Shown in pieces: positions 52,723-61,713 of a DNA stretch of 64,000 nt (positions are counted from its first letter, which is position 1; each line of letters starts with the position of its first letter). Below the pieces are notes generated by a model. It did not search any database. It was not told the origin of the DNA and saw nothing but the letters and a program-made list of their open reading frames with translations. The position numbers were made by a program, and so were the translations under genes. Source of the stretch: Alphaproteobacteria bacterium (lineage in GTDB: Bacteria; Pseudomonadota; Alphaproteobacteria; JAJUGE01); NCBI GenBank assembly GCA_029268305.1, contig JAJUGE010000007.1:1-64000 (forward strand), in the 5' to 3' direction.

Positions 52723-53483
52723 TGGCCGGGACGGACTCCACCCGGGTTCCCGTGGAAGAACCCGGCCCCGCCATCATCCTCGTCGAGCCGCAGCTCGGCG
52801 AGAATATCGGCATGGCGGCGCGGGCGATGTGGAATTGCGGGCTGACGGATCTCCGGCTCGTACGGCCGCGGGGCGAGTTCCCCAATCGCTATGCGATCGC
52901 GGCGGCCTCTGGCGCGGACATGCTGATCGAACGGGCGCGGCTGTTCGACAGCACGGCTGAGGCGATTGCGGATCTGCATCATGTGTTCGCGACCACCGCC
53001 CGCCACCGCGACATGCTCAAGCCGATCGAGACACCGCGCTCGCTGGGGACGACGCTCCGCACGCTGATCGGCCGGGGCGAGGCCTGCGGGGTGCTGTTCG
53101 GCAAGGAGCGTACCGGCCTCTCGAACGAGGACGCGGTGCTCGCCCAGACGCTCGTGAACGTGCCGCTCAACCCCGCCTATTCTTCGCTCAACATCGCCCA
53201 GGCGGTGCTGCTGATCGGCTACGAATGGTTCCAGGCCGGAGACACGACGCCGCCCCGCGAGATGCCGCTCGGCCATACGCGGCCGGCGACCGCAGCCGAG
53301 CTCCAGGGCTTCTACGACCAGCTCGACGAGGCGTTGGAGGCGGCGCAGTTCTACAGGACCGAGGAAATGCGCCCGGTGATGTGGCGGAACGTGCGCAACA
53401 TCTTCCAGCGCGCCGGCCTGACCGAGCAGGAGGTGCGGACGTTGCGAGGGCTGGTGAGTCGGCTCGCGGGAAGCCGGAAGTAG
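52722..53483 (+). CDS. trmJ: tRNA (cytidine/uridine-32-2'-O)-methyltransferase TrmJ
   Basis: This 253-residue SPOUT-class methyltransferase probably methylates the ribose at position 32 of the tRNA anticodon loop. Motif 1 is EPQLGENIGMAARAMWNCG, with VLFGKERTGLSNEDA and the knot segment VPLNPAYSSLNIAQAV. The first A of its ATG is the last base of the cimA stop (TGATGG), so the two are coupled. The C-terminal extension after about 170 is typical of TrmJ. Confidence 0.92.
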   Translation: MAGTDSTRVPVEEPGPAIILVEPQLGENIGMAARAMWNCGLTDLRLVRPRGEFPNRYAIAAASGADMLIERARLFDSTAEAIADLHHVFATTARHRDMLKPIETPRSLGTTLRTLIGRGEACGVLFGKERTGLSNEDAVLAQTLVNVPLNPAYSSLNIAQAVLLIGYEWFQAGDTTPPREMPLGHTRPATAAELQGFYDQLDEALEAAQFYRTEEMRPVMWRNVRNIFQRAGLTEQEVRTLRGLVSRLAGSRK

Positions 53484-53632
53484 GGCCGTCCGCTCCGGAA
53501 TGCCACGACGCTGCGCGCCTCGCGATAACAAACATCATTACCCGAGCCGGTAGCTGGAGAACCGCAGGGGCGCTTGTGCGGAACTCCGCCTCCGGCCTAT
53601 CTTCCGCGCGCTGCAAGCAGAGGAAGATCGAG

Positions 53633-54925
53633 ATGATACCGCGTTACAGCCGCCCCGAGATGGCCAAGATCTGGGAGCCGGAGACGAAGTTCCGGATCTG
53701 GTTCGAGATTGAGGCGCACGCTTGCGATGCACAGGCGAAGCTGGGAGTAATCCCCGCCGATGCGGCCAAAGCGGTCTGGGAGCGCGGGCGCTTCGAGGTC
53801 GAGCGGGTCGACGAGATCGAGCGCGAGACCAAGCACGACGTGATCGCCTTCCTCACGAATCTCGCCGAGCATGTCGGACCGGAGGCGCGCTTCGTTCACC
53901 AGGGTATGACGTCTTCCGACGTGCTGGACACATGTCTGGCCGTTCAACTCGCACGTGCGGCCGACATCCTGCTCGACGATATCGACCGGCTGCTTGCGGT
54001 GCTGAAACGGCGTGCCCTCGAGCACAAGACGACGCCTTGTGTCGGCCGTAGCCACGGCATCCATGCCGAGCCGACCACCTTCGGCCTCAAGCTTCTCGGC
54101 CACTATGTCGAGTTCGAGCGCAACAGGAGACGCCTCCAGGCGGCGCGGGCCGAGATCGCCACCTGCGCCATCTCCGGCCCGGTCGGCACGTTCGCCAGCA
54201 TCGATCCTGCCGTCGAGGCGCATGTGGCGGAGAAAATGGGTCTCACCGTCGAGCCGGTCTCGACCCAGGTCATCCCGCGCGACCGTCACGCCATGTTCTT
54301 CGCGGTGCTCGGCGTTATCGCGAGCTCGATCGAGCGTCTGGCAACCGAGGTGCGGCATCTGCAGCGCACCGAAGTGCGCGAGGCGGAAGAGTTTTTTTCG
54401 GAAGGGCAGAAGGGCTCCTCGGCGATGCCGCACAAGCGGAACCCGGTGCTGAGCGAAAATCTCACCGGCCTCGCTCGCGTGGTGCGCTCCGCGGTCATTC
54501 CCGCGATGGAGAACGTGGCGCTCTGGCACGAGCGGGATATCTCGCATTCCTCGGTGGAGCGGATGATCGGCCCGGACGCGACGGTCACCCTCGATTTCGC
54601 GCTCAACCGGCTCGTGGGCATGATGGACAAGCTGGTCATCTATCCCGATCAGATGCGGCGCAACCTCGACCAGCTCGGCGGCCTGGTCTTCTCGCAGCAC
54701 GTGCTGCTCGCCCTGACCCAGGCAGGCATGTCGAGAGAAGACGCCTATCGCACGGTGCAAAGCGGGGCGATGGAGACATGGCGCGAAGGAGGCGACTTCG
54801 CGGCGCGTCTCAAGGCCGATCCGGCCGTTCGCGAGCATCTCGCCGAGGACCAGATCGATGCCATGTTCGATCTCGATCACCAGTTCCGCAACATCGATCG
54901 CATCTTCGAACGCGTCCTCGGCTAA
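53633..54925 (+). CDS. purB: Adenylosuccinate lyase
   Basis: This 430-residue enzyme of the fumarase/aspartase superfamily acts twice in purine synthesis, releasing fumarate from SAICAR and from adenylosuccinate. It has TSSDVLDTCLAVQL, GRSHGIHAEPTTFG and the signature loop GSSAMPHKRNPVLSEN with the catalytic Ser. The start is ATG 53633, with AGAGGA upstream. Full length. Confidence 0.96.
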   Translation: MIPRYSRPEMAKIWEPETKFRIWFEIEAHACDAQAKLGVIPADAAKAVWERGRFEVERVDEIERETKHDVIAFLTNLAEHVGPEARFVHQGMTSSDVLDTCLAVQLARAADILLDDIDRLLAVLKRRALEHKTTPCVGRSHGIHAEPTTFGLKLLGHYVEFERNRRRLQAARAEIATCAISGPVGTFASIDPAVEAHVAEKMGLTVEPVSTQVIPRDRHAMFFAVLGVIASSIERLATEVRHLQRTEVREAEEFFSEGQKGSSAMPHKRNPVLSENLTGLARVVRSAVIPAMENVALWHERDISHSSVERMIGPDATVTLDFALNRLVGMMDKLVIYPDQMRRNLDQLGGLVFSQHVLLALTQAGMSREDAYRTVQSGAMETWREGGDFAARLKADPAVREHLAEDQIDAMFDLDHQFRNIDRIFERVLG

Positions 54926-54978
54926 GGGAGCATGTGGGGCGGCTACCCGCCGGCTCGGGCGCGCCGATATCGTGAATC

Positions 54979-55003
54979 GGAACGTTCCTCGCCGGGGAGG
55001 GTT
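54979..55003 (+). promoter_or_regulatory. EcfG-type promoter for second YciE-like gene
   Basis: GGAAC at 54979-54983, 17 bases, then GTT at 55001-55003. The ATG of the downstream DUF892-type gene is at 55075, giving a predicted leader of about 65 bases. It has the same spacing as five other sites in the window. Confidence 0.7.
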
Positions 55004-55074
55004 GGGTAAGCGGCCGGAGCCGGGCTGCTGCGCGGCTACGTCCCACAACTCTCGTACAGGCGGAGGTATTTGCT

Positions 55075-55581
55075 ATGGAGCGCGCGAAGGAGCGGCTGGT
55101 CCAATGGCTCAAGGACGCTCATGCGATGGAAGCGCAGGCGGAAACCATGCTGAAGGGCATGGCGAGCCGACTGGAGCATTATGACGAGTTGCGCCATCGG
55201 GTGGAGCAGCATGTTCAGGAGACACAGGCGCAGGCGAAAAAGATCGAGCAGTGTCTCGATCGGTGCGGCGCCGGCACTTCAGCCTTGAAAGACATGGCCG
55301 GCAAGACGACCGGCATGGGCCAGGCGCTTAGCGGGTTGTTCGTCGGGGACGAGGTCGTCAAGGGTGCGCTCGCCGGCTACACCTTCGAACATTTCGAGAT
55401 CGCTTCCTACCAGGCCCTGATCACGACCGCGGAAGCCGCCGGAGAGACTGAAATCGCGGAGGTCTGCCGTGGCATCCTGAAGGAAGAGGAGGCGATGGCG
55501 AATTGGTTGCGGGAGCATTTGCCGGTCGTTACCCGCGCGTTTCTTGCGCGCGAGGGGATGGATCAACCCGCCAAGCGCTGA
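55075..55581 (+). CDS. YciE-like ferritin-fold protein (DUF892), divergent member
   Basis: This 168-residue helical protein has carboxylate-rich helices (DAHAMEAQAETML, HVQETQAQAKKIEQCLD, YTFEHFEIASYQALI, ILKEEEAMANWL) that match the ferritin-like DUF892 fold. It contains two Cys (EQCLDRCG) not seen in the paralogue at 13005-13514. The precise activity is unknown. An EcfG-type promoter precedes it, so both paralogues appear to be stress-controlled. Confidence 0.82.
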   Translation: MERAKERLVQWLKDAHAMEAQAETMLKGMASRLEHYDELRHRVEQHVQETQAQAKKIEQCLDRCGAGTSALKDMAGKTTGMGQALSGLFVGDEVVKGALAGYTFEHFEIASYQALITTAEAAGETEIAEVCRGILKEEEAMANWLREHLPVVTRAFLAREGMDQPAKR

Positions 55582-55600
55582 GGCAGGACGGCGCAACGGC

Positions 55601-55984
55601 TCACTTCCGCGTGCGCTCCCGATCCCGGTCGTGGGTTAGGTCATGCGGACGGGGAGCTGGCGGCAATTCGTATATCGTCGTCCGATCTATGCCGATCGAT
55701 GACGGGTAAGGACCCAGCCACGGGTCCAGGGTCGCAGGCGGCGGGTCGCAGGCGGGGCGATTGATGCCGCAGTCCCATTGATACCCGCCTGGCCGATCCG
55801 TCATGACGGAGGCGCGGACATAGGTGCACTCGCATCTGACCCCTGCCTGGCAACTCAATTGGCCGAGCGTCGCCCGTTCGCACTGCGGCGGCGTCTCGGT
55901 GGCGCCGCCGGCGGCAGTCCAGATCAGTAGGGCCGATGCGGCCAAAGCCGAGACGGCTCGGCGGGTTCTGATGCGGTTCGACAT
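55601..55984 (-). CDS. Small secreted Cys-containing protein, unknown function
   Basis: This 127-residue product has a signal peptide (VSALAASALLIWTAAGGATE) and a mature part with six Cys (QCERATLGQLSCQAGVRCECT and DCGINRPACDPP), suggesting disulfides in the periplasm. It is Pro-rich and ends with a charged tail. I do not recognise a family. It is divergent from the arsR gene, sharing the 103-base gap. Confidence 0.65.
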   Translation of the reverse strand: MSNRIRTRRAVSALAASALLIWTAAGGATETPPQCERATLGQLSCQAGVRCECTYVRASVMTDRPGGYQWDCGINRPACDPPPATLDPWLGPYPSSIGIDRTTIYELPPAPRPHDLTHDRDRERTRK

Positions 55985-56067
55985 GACATGTACGCTGTGG
56001 AATTTGCCGACAGTGTAGCGGCGGATCTTTCCGGCAGGGTTAACGAGGGCGCTTGACGCGCGCCTTC

Positions 56068-56087
56068 ATTTCCATAATTCTGGAAAT
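56068..56087 (+). promoter_or_regulatory. Operator palindrome abutting the arsR start codon
   Basis: ATTTCCA-TAATTC-TGGAAAT is a perfect inverted repeat with 7-base arms and a 6-base centre. It ends at the base before the arsR ATG (56088). TTGACG at 56053-56058 could be a -35 element, with TAATTC (56075-56080) as the -10 at 16-base spacing. The operator would then cover the -10 and the transcript could begin at or near the ATG. Confidence 0.6.
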
Positions 56088-56426
56088 ATGGAAAAGAAAT
56101 CCGCCATCGCGGCGCTCGCGTCCCTCGCACATGAAAGTCGGCTCGACATCTTCCGCAGGCTGGTGGAAGTGGGTCCGGCCGGGGAAGCTGCCGGGACGCT
56201 CGCGGAGCGGCTCCGCCTGCCGGCGGCCACCTTGTCGTTCCATCTCAGTCAATTGCGGCAGGCCGGGCTGGTGGCGTCCAGGCGAGAAGGACGGTCGATC
56301 ATCTATTCCGCCGACTTCGAAGCGATGAACGCACTGATCGGCTATCTCACCGAGAATTGCTGCCGTGGCAAAGAGGATTGTTTCGGCACGGCGTGCAGCC
56401 CGGCGTTGGCAACCGAACCGGCTTGA
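56088..56426 (+). CDS. arsR: ArsR-family arsenic-responsive repressor
   Basis: This 112-residue winged-helix repressor has the DNA-recognition region ATLSFHLSQLRQAGLV. It lacks the classical Cys pair of the helix-3 type. Instead a C-terminal cluster, Cys91-Cys92-X5-Cys98, with Cys103 beyond, resembles the AfArsR-type site that binds As(III) with three thiolates. No normal ribosome site is visible, since the operator palindrome occupies the bases before the ATG. It leads the arsR-arsI-acr3 cluster and probably represses it. Confidence 0.9.
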   Translation: MEKKSAIAALASLAHESRLDIFRRLVEVGPAGEAAGTLAERLRLPAATLSFHLSQLRQAGLVASRREGRSIIYSADFEAMNALIGYLTENCCRGKEDCFGTACSPALATEPA

Positions 56427-56435
56427 GGAGCAGCC

Positions 56436-56897
56436 ATGAAGCGCCTGCACATACATGTTTCCGTCAGCGACCTCGCCGACTCGATCCGCTTCTACGCGAC
56501 CCTGTTCGGCACGCAGCCGACGGTAGAGAAGCACGACTATGCGAAGTGGATGCTCGACGACCCCTGCGTGAACTTCGCGATCTCGGCGCGTGGCCGCAGT
56601 GTCGGCCTGGACCATCTCGGGATTCAGGTCGACTCCCGGGATGAACTGGTCGAGGCCTCGCGGAGGCTCGCTTCGGCGGAGCGTCCGCTCGTCGAGCAGA
56701 CGGATGCCGCCTGCTGTTATGCCCGGAGCGACAAGGCCTGGATCTCCGATCCTCAGGGCATCGCCTGGGAGACGTTTCACACCCACGGCGACCACACCGC
56801 CTATGGTGAAGACGGCATCGACCGTGCCGAGCTGAAGCCGGTTGCAGGGAAGGCTTGCTGCGCGAGACCCGGAACTTCTGAGACCTCGGCACCCTGA
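56436..56897 (+). CDS. arsI: ArsI/CadI-family C-As lyase
   Basis: This 153-residue vicinal-oxygen-chelate dioxygenase resembles ArsI, which cleaves the C-As bond of methylarsenite and aromatic arsenicals. The likely Fe(II) ligands are His5, His60 and Glu112. The adjacent Cys93-Cys94 in ACCYARSDK is the organoarsenical-binding thiol pair that distinguishes ArsI from other glyoxalase-fold proteins. A further CC occurs near the C terminus. It starts 9 bases after arsR. Confidence 0.88.
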   Translation: MKRLHIHVSVSDLADSIRFYATLFGTQPTVEKHDYAKWMLDDPCVNFAISARGRSVGLDHLGIQVDSRDELVEASRRLASAERPLVEQTDAACCYARSDKAWISDPQGIAWETFHTHGDHTAYGEDGIDRAELKPVAGKACCARPGTSETSAP

Positions 56898-56994
56898 ATG
56901 TGGCCGCTCGACCGCATCCTCACGATCTCGGCAACGTGCGCCGAAGAAGACGCCGCGATCCGCACATGATTCCCTGCTGCCGGTGAAGTGAACG

Positions 56995-58056
56995 ATGGGG
57001 CTTTTCGAGCGCTGGCTGTCCCTCTGGGTCGCCCTCTGTATCATTGCGGGCGTGGTGCTCGGCAACATGGTGCCGGAAGTGTTCGGGGCGCTCGCCGCCG
57101 TCGAGTACGCCAGCGTCAATCTGCCGGTGGCCATCCTCATCTGGTTCATGATCTACCCGATGATGGTCGGCGTGGACTTTGCCAGCCTCAGGCACATCGG
57201 CGACCGGCCGAAGGGCCTCTGCATCACGCTGGTGGTCAATTGGCTCATCAAGCCATTCACCATGGCGGCGCTGGGGCTCCTGTTCTTCGAGGTCCTGTTC
57301 CGCGATCTAATCGACCCGCAGGATGCTCGCTCCTATATCGCCGGACTCATTCTGCTCGGGGCCGCACCGTGCACGGCCATGGTGTTCGTCTGGAGCCATC
57401 TCACCCGCGGCGACCCGACCTACACCCTGGTGCAGGTGTCGGTGAATGACGTCGTGATGGTGTTCGCGTTCGCCCCGATCGTCGCCTTCCTGCTCGGCGT
57501 TGCAGAGATCGTCGTGCCGTGGGAGACGCTGCTGCTTTCGGTGCTGCTTTACGTGATCGTCCCGCTGGCCGCCGGCGCATTCACCCGGCGGGCGCTGGAG
57601 CGGTGCGGCGATGTGTGGGAGGTGGAGCGCTTCATCGCTCGCTTGAAGCCGCTTTCGATCGGCGGACTGCTCGCGACCGTCGTGCTCCTGTTCGGCTTTC
57701 AGGGCGAAACCATCGTCGCCAACCCATTGATCATAGCGCTCATCGCCGCGCCGCTGCTGGTGCAGAGCTATGGCATTTTCGCGGTGGCTTACGCGTGGGC
57801 GTGGGTGTGGCGGATCCCCTTCTCGATCGCGGCACCGGCGGCGCTGATCGGCACGTCGAACTTCTTCGAGCTCGCGGTCGCGGTGGCGGTCAGCCTTTTC
57901 GGCCTCAACTCGGGTGCGGCACTGGCGACGGTGGTCGGGGTGCTGGTCGAGGTGCCCGTTATGCTCTCGCTGGTCGCATTGGCAAACCGCACGCGCAATC
58001 TGTTCCCCGCGGAAACGGTCGCCGGCAGTCTTGCGCCGGAGCGCGGGGCCGTGTGA
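56995..58056 (+). CDS. acr3: Arsenite efflux permease ACR3
   Basis: This 353-residue membrane protein with about ten hydrophobic segments is of the BART superfamily. The signature [13 protein letters not shown] contains the conserved functional Cys, and [11 protein letters not shown] matches the family. It exports As(OH)3. Together with ArsI upstream it would remove methylarsenite by demethylation and then expel the arsenite. The start is ATG 56995, 97 bases after arsI. No arsenate reductase (arsC) is in the cluster. Confidence 0.93.
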   Translation: MGLFERWLSLWVALCIIAGVVLGNMVPEVFGALAAVEYASVNLPVAILIWFMIYPMMVGVDFASLRHIGDRPKGLCITLVVNWLIKPFTMAALGLLFFEVLFRDLIDPQDARSYIAGLILLGAAPCTAMVFVWSHLTRGDPTYTLVQVSVNDVVMVFAFAPIVAFLLGVAEIVVPWETLLLSVLLYVIVPLAAGAFTRRALERCGDVWEVERFIARLKPLSIGGLLATVVLLFGFQGETIVANPLIIALIAAPLLVQSYGIFAVAYAWAWVWRIPFSIAAPAALIGTSNFFELAVAVAVSLFGLNSGAALATVVGVLVEVPVMLSLVALANRTRNLFPAETVAGSLAPERGAV

Positions 58057-58112
58057 CTCTTTCTCCCAAAGACGGCGACGCCTGGTTCGCCGGATTGCGG
58101 GAGGCAAGATCA

Positions 58113-59198
58113 ATGCTCGTTCAGGCCGATGTGCTGCGCCGCCTCGTTTCGGAGATATTCCTGCACGCGGGGTCCGGCCAGGAAGAAGCCGGGCGCATCG
58201 GCCACTATCTCGTCGATTCCAACCTCGCCGGCCACGACAGCCATGGCGTGATCCGGGTGCCGCGCTACGTGCAGATGCTGCGCGACGGCCGCATCCACGC
58301 CAATCGCACGATAAAGATCGTTCGGGACACCGATGTATTGGCGGTCGTCGACGGCCAGTTCGGGTTCGGCCAATCGATCGCGCCGCAGGCGGTTCAGCTC
58401 GGCATCGACAAGGCGAAGAAGCACGGCGTCGCGATCGTGGCCCTCCGCAACACCGGCCATATCGGCCGCGTCGGCAACTGGGGCGAGATGGCGGCGGAAG
58501 CGGGGCTGGTTTCGGTCCACTTCGTCAATGCCGCCGGCAGCATCCTCGTGGCGCCGTTCGGCGGAACCGACCGGCGCTTCTCCACGGCTCCGTTCTGCGT
58601 CGGAGTGCCGCGACCAGGCGATCCGCCGCTGTTGCTCGACTTCGCCACGTCGGTAGTCGCCGAGGGTAAGGTTCTGGTAGCGGCGAAGGGCGGGAAGCCG
58701 GTGCCGCCGGGCAGTCTGATCGACGAGAACGGCAACCTCAGCACCGACCCGATCGTCCTCTATGGGCCCGCCGGACCCGATGCGCCGCCCGATCAGCGCA
58801 ACGGGAAGGGCGCGATTCGTGCGATGGGTGAGCACAAGGGATCGGGCGTGGCGTTGATGTGCGAGATCCTCGGCGGCGCCCTCACGGGCAACGGCACCGC
58901 CGGCCCCGGGTCGCGGCAATTCTCGAACGGCATGCTCTCAATCTATATCGCGCCCGACCTGCTCGGCACCGACGATTTCTTCGCCGCCGAGATGAAGCAG
59001 TACGTCGACTTCGTGAAATCCGCCAACCCGGCGACGCCGGGTGGCGAAGTCCTGGTGCCGGGGGAGCCGGAAAGGCGCACCGCCGCCACCCGATCGGCCG
59101 AAGGCATCCCACTGACGGATGAAGTCTGGCAGTCGCTGCTCGAGACCGCCCGCAAAGTCGGGATCGGGGAGAACAGTCTGAATTCGCTGGTCCAATGA
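58113..59198 (+). CDS. Malate/L-lactate dehydrogenase family oxidoreductase (Ldh/YbiC type)
   Basis: This is a 361-residue NAD(P)-dependent dehydrogenase of the Rossmann-independent Ldh_2 fold. It has GHDSHGVIRVPRYV (catalytic His region), GFGQSIAP, NTGHIGRVG (substrate His), LDFATSVVAEGK and GEHKGSGVALMCEILGG. Relatives act on malate, ureidoglycolate, sulfolactate or other 2-hydroxyacids. The start is ATG 58113, with GGAGG eight bases upstream. An upstream in-frame GTG overlaps the acr3 stop and is less likely. Confidence 0.9.
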   Translation: MLVQADVLRRLVSEIFLHAGSGQEEAGRIGHYLVDSNLAGHDSHGVIRVPRYVQMLRDGRIHANRTIKIVRDTDVLAVVDGQFGFGQSIAPQAVQLGIDKAKKHGVAIVALRNTGHIGRVGNWGEMAAEAGLVSVHFVNAAGSILVAPFGGTDRRFSTAPFCVGVPRPGDPPLLLDFATSVVAEGKVLVAAKGGKPVPPGSLIDENGNLSTDPIVLYGPAGPDAPPDQRNGKGAIRAMGEHKGSGVALMCEILGGALTGNGTAGPGSRQFSNGMLSIYIAPDLLGTDDFFAAEMKQYVDFVKSANPATPGGEVLVPGEPERRTAATRSAEGIPLTDEVWQSLLETARKVGIGENSLNSLVQ

Positions 59199-59249
59199 CC
59201 GCTACGGGGCACGAGGCCCGGTCACTGCCGCTGTCGGCCTCTAGCCTGT

Positions 59250-60347
59250 TCATCCCGTCAGCCGCTCCAGCACCTCCTCCGCCTCCCGCGCGAGGTCGCG
59301 TACGATCTCACCGGCCGAGCGGCGCTTCGTGATGCCGCCGGCACCTTGGCCTGCGGCGTTCATGAACAGCTCCCACCGCCCCGTAGCTTTCACGGCCTCC
59401 AGAAAATCCTCCATCAGCACCCGCTGGTGAGGAGTCGGAAGCGGGTCGAGCCCAGATTCCGCCCAGGCCTGCGATACCGGATTGCGGTAGGCGCGAAGCG
59501 TCTTGCCGGTCCACGATCGGGTGATATCGAAGTCCGTGGCAATGCCGGACACCAGCTCGTCCTTGCAGAGATCGGGCATGTCCGATTCCGCCGCTGTGAG
59601 GAACAGGGTGCCGATCCAGGCGCCGACCGCACCGAGCGCCAGGGCGGCGACGATACCGCGACCGTCGGAGATGCCGCCGGCGGCCACCACCGGCACCGGG
59701 GCGATCGCGTCGACCGTCTGCGGGATCAGGGCGAAGTTGGCGATGCGCCCGGTGTGGCCGCCGCCCTCGGTGCCCTGGCTCACGACGATGTCGACACCCG
59801 ACCGGACTTGGCGCTGGGCGTTTCGGGGCGAACCCGACAGGCCCATCAACACCATCCCCTGTTCGCGCGCGCGGGGCGCCACCCGTGCAGGATCGCCCAG
59901 CCCGGCCGCGAATACCGGCACCTTCTCCTCAAGCGTGACGGCAATCTGAGATTCGACGAAGGTGTCCGAGATGACGATGTCGTCCTGGACCGGCGTCTCC
60001 GAAAGGCCGAAGCGCTCCAGCAGCGATTCATAGAAGGCCACGTGCTCAGGGTGGTTTCGGCGCAGGTCCTCGCGAACGCCGGAGCGGGTGGTCGCCGCGG
60101 GGGCGAGGCTCGCCGGCAGCAGGAGATCGACTCCGAATGGCTTGTCGGTGAGGCGCCGGGTCTCCCGAATGCGTCGGCGCATCTCCTCCGGCGACAGGCC
60201 CGAGCAGCCGAGGACGCCGAGCCCTCCCGCGTTCGAGACAGCGGCTACCAGCTTCGGCGGTGTCGCCATGCCCCAGACACCCATGCCGGCCTGGATGATC
60301 GGCAGCTCGATTCCGAGAAGATCGCAGAGCGGCGTGCGAAGGGGCAT
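59250..60347 (-). CDS. Nitronate monooxygenase family flavoprotein
   Basis: This 365-residue FMN-dependent TIM-barrel enzyme is of the nitronate monooxygenase/2-nitropropane dioxygenase family. It has the N-terminal PIIQAGMGVWG, SNAGGLGVLG, the FMN-binding GTEGGGHTGR and VVAAGGISDGRG, and AWIGTLFL. It oxidises alkyl nitronates or may act as an NADH:quinone reductase, as some members do. The start is ATG 60347, with GGAG eight bases upstream. It is divergent from the AI-2E-type permease gene. Confidence 0.9.
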   Translation of the reverse strand: MPLRTPLCDLLGIELPIIQAGMGVWGMATPPKLVAAVSNAGGLGVLGCSGLSPEEMRRRIRETRRLTDKPFGVDLLLPASLAPAATTRSGVREDLRRNHPEHVAFYESLLERFGLSETPVQDDIVISDTFVESQIAVTLEEKVPVFAAGLGDPARVAPRAREQGMVLMGLSGSPRNAQRQVRSGVDIVVSQGTEGGGHTGRIANFALIPQTVDAIAPVPVVAAGGISDGRGIVAALALGAVGAWIGTLFLTAAESDMPDLCKDELVSGIATDFDITRSWTGKTLRAYRNPVSQAWAESGLDPLPTPHQRVLMEDFLEAVKATGRWELFMNAAGQGAGGITKRRSAGEIVRDLAREAEEVLERLTG

Positions 60348-60440
60348 GAGGCGTCTCCGACTATGGTGCGTGGTTTTCTGGGAGCGAGCATATCGGGCCG
60401 CCGATCCGGCCGTCATCAATCGATCGGCCGGAGCGAGGTC

Positions 60441-60466
60441 GGAACGGTACCTGACGCGCTGCCGTT
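60441..60466 (+). promoter_or_regulatory. Possible EcfG-type promoter, GGAAC-N17-CGTT
   Basis: GGAAC at 60441-60445, then CGTT ending at 60466 (18 bases to GTT). This matches the published GGAAC-N16-17-CGTT consensus but is one base longer than the six core sites here. It lies 73 bases upstream of the permease ATG at 60540. Confidence 0.5.
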
Positions 60467-60539
60467 TATTCCGGGCAACGCCAGCAGGGGGCTTCATGGA
60501 CATTCGACCATCGACCGCCGCTCTTTCCAGGAAGCTCCC

Positions 60540-61664
60540 ATGAGCAAGGTTCTTCCCGAGCAGGGCGAGGCAGGCGGACACCAGTCGCTCCTGGATCAGA
60601 CGGCGAAGGTGTCGGTCATCGGCATCTTCCTCATCCTGATCGGCGGCGTGCTCTTCTTCGCCAAGGATTTCCTGCTACCGGTCTCGCTCGCATTTCTGAT
60701 CGCGCTCGTCCTCAGTCCCGTGGTTCGATACCTGAGAAGGCGCGGCATCCCGGAAGGGCTGTCGGCGCTTGTCCTGGTTCTGTGTCTGTTTGCCGGAATC
60801 GGGGCGGCGGCTTACGGATTGAGCGGCCCGGTGGCGCAGTGGGTCGCGGATGCCCCAAAGCATGCGCGCGAGATTCAGTACAAGATCTCTTCGCTCCGAC
60901 GGCCAGTGGAAGCTGTGGTCGAAGCCTCGAAGCGAGTGGAGGCACTGGCGGAAAGCGACGACTCCTCTACGCAGAAGGTCGTGCTCGCAGAGCCGGGCCT
61001 GATCGCCCGCGCCGCCACCGGCGCGCCCGAGGCCGTGGCGAAGATCGGCCTGACCCTCGTCCTCCTGCTGTTTCTGCTCGCATCCGGGGATCTGTTCTAC
61101 GAGAAGTTGGTCAAGTCGCTGCCGACATTCTCCGACAAGAGGCGCGGAGTGCGCATCGCGCGCGAGGTCGAGCGAGAGGTATCTCGTTATCTGCTGACGG
61201 TGGCCTGCATCAATGCGGGTCTCGGCATCGCGGTCGGTATCGCCATGTACGTCGTGGGCATGCCGAACCCGGCGCTCTGGGGACTGACGGCGGCAGTGCT
61301 GAATTTCGTTCCCTATCTCGGCGCCTTGATCGGAATCGTCGTGGTGGCCGCGGTGGGGCTTGTCTCGTATGACACGCTCGGGCAGGCACTGGTGCCGCCG
61401 CTGATCTACGCCGCTCTGACCACACTCGAGGGGCAACTCGTGACGCCTCTGCTCGTGGGACGCCGGCTGGAGATGAATGCGGTTGCGGTCTTCATCGCCG
61501 TTGCCTTCTGGGGCTGGCTGTGGGGCATCGTCGGGGCGATCATCGCCGTGCCGATGCTGGTCGTGGTCCGGATCTTTGCCGATCACGTCGAAGGGCTGGG
61601 CGCTCTCAGCCAATTCCTCGCGGCGAGGGACACGCCGGCCGACCCCGAGAAGGAGGATACATAA
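60540..61664 (+). CDS. AI-2E/PerM-family membrane transporter
   Basis: This 374-residue inner-membrane protein has about seven to eight hydrophobic segments and the family C-terminal signature (LNFVPYLGALIG, LEGQLVTPLLVGRRLEMNAVAVFIAVAFWGWLWG). Members transport various solutes; true autoinducer export is shown only for some, and others are Na+/H+ antiporters. The start is ATG 60540, with AGGA eight bases upstream. A possible EcfG promoter precedes it. Confidence 0.9.
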   Translation: MSKVLPEQGEAGGHQSLLDQTAKVSVIGIFLILIGGVLFFAKDFLLPVSLAFLIALVLSPVVRYLRRRGIPEGLSALVLVLCLFAGIGAAAYGLSGPVAQWVADAPKHAREIQYKISSLRRPVEAVVEASKRVEALAESDDSSTQKVVLAEPGLIARAATGAPEAVAKIGLTLVLLLFLLASGDLFYEKLVKSLPTFSDKRRGVRIAREVEREVSRYLLTVACINAGLGIAVGIAMYVVGMPNPALWGLTAAVLNFVPYLGALIGIVVVAAVGLVSYDTLGQALVPPLIYAALTTLEGQLVTPLLVGRRLEMNAVAVFIAVAFWGWLWGIVGAIIAVPMLVVVRIFADHVEGLGALSQFLAARDTPADPEKEDT

Positions 61665-61713
61665 CCCTGGGCCATGCTGACCGGCGGTCTCCTTCAACCA
61701 CGAGAGCAGGCGC

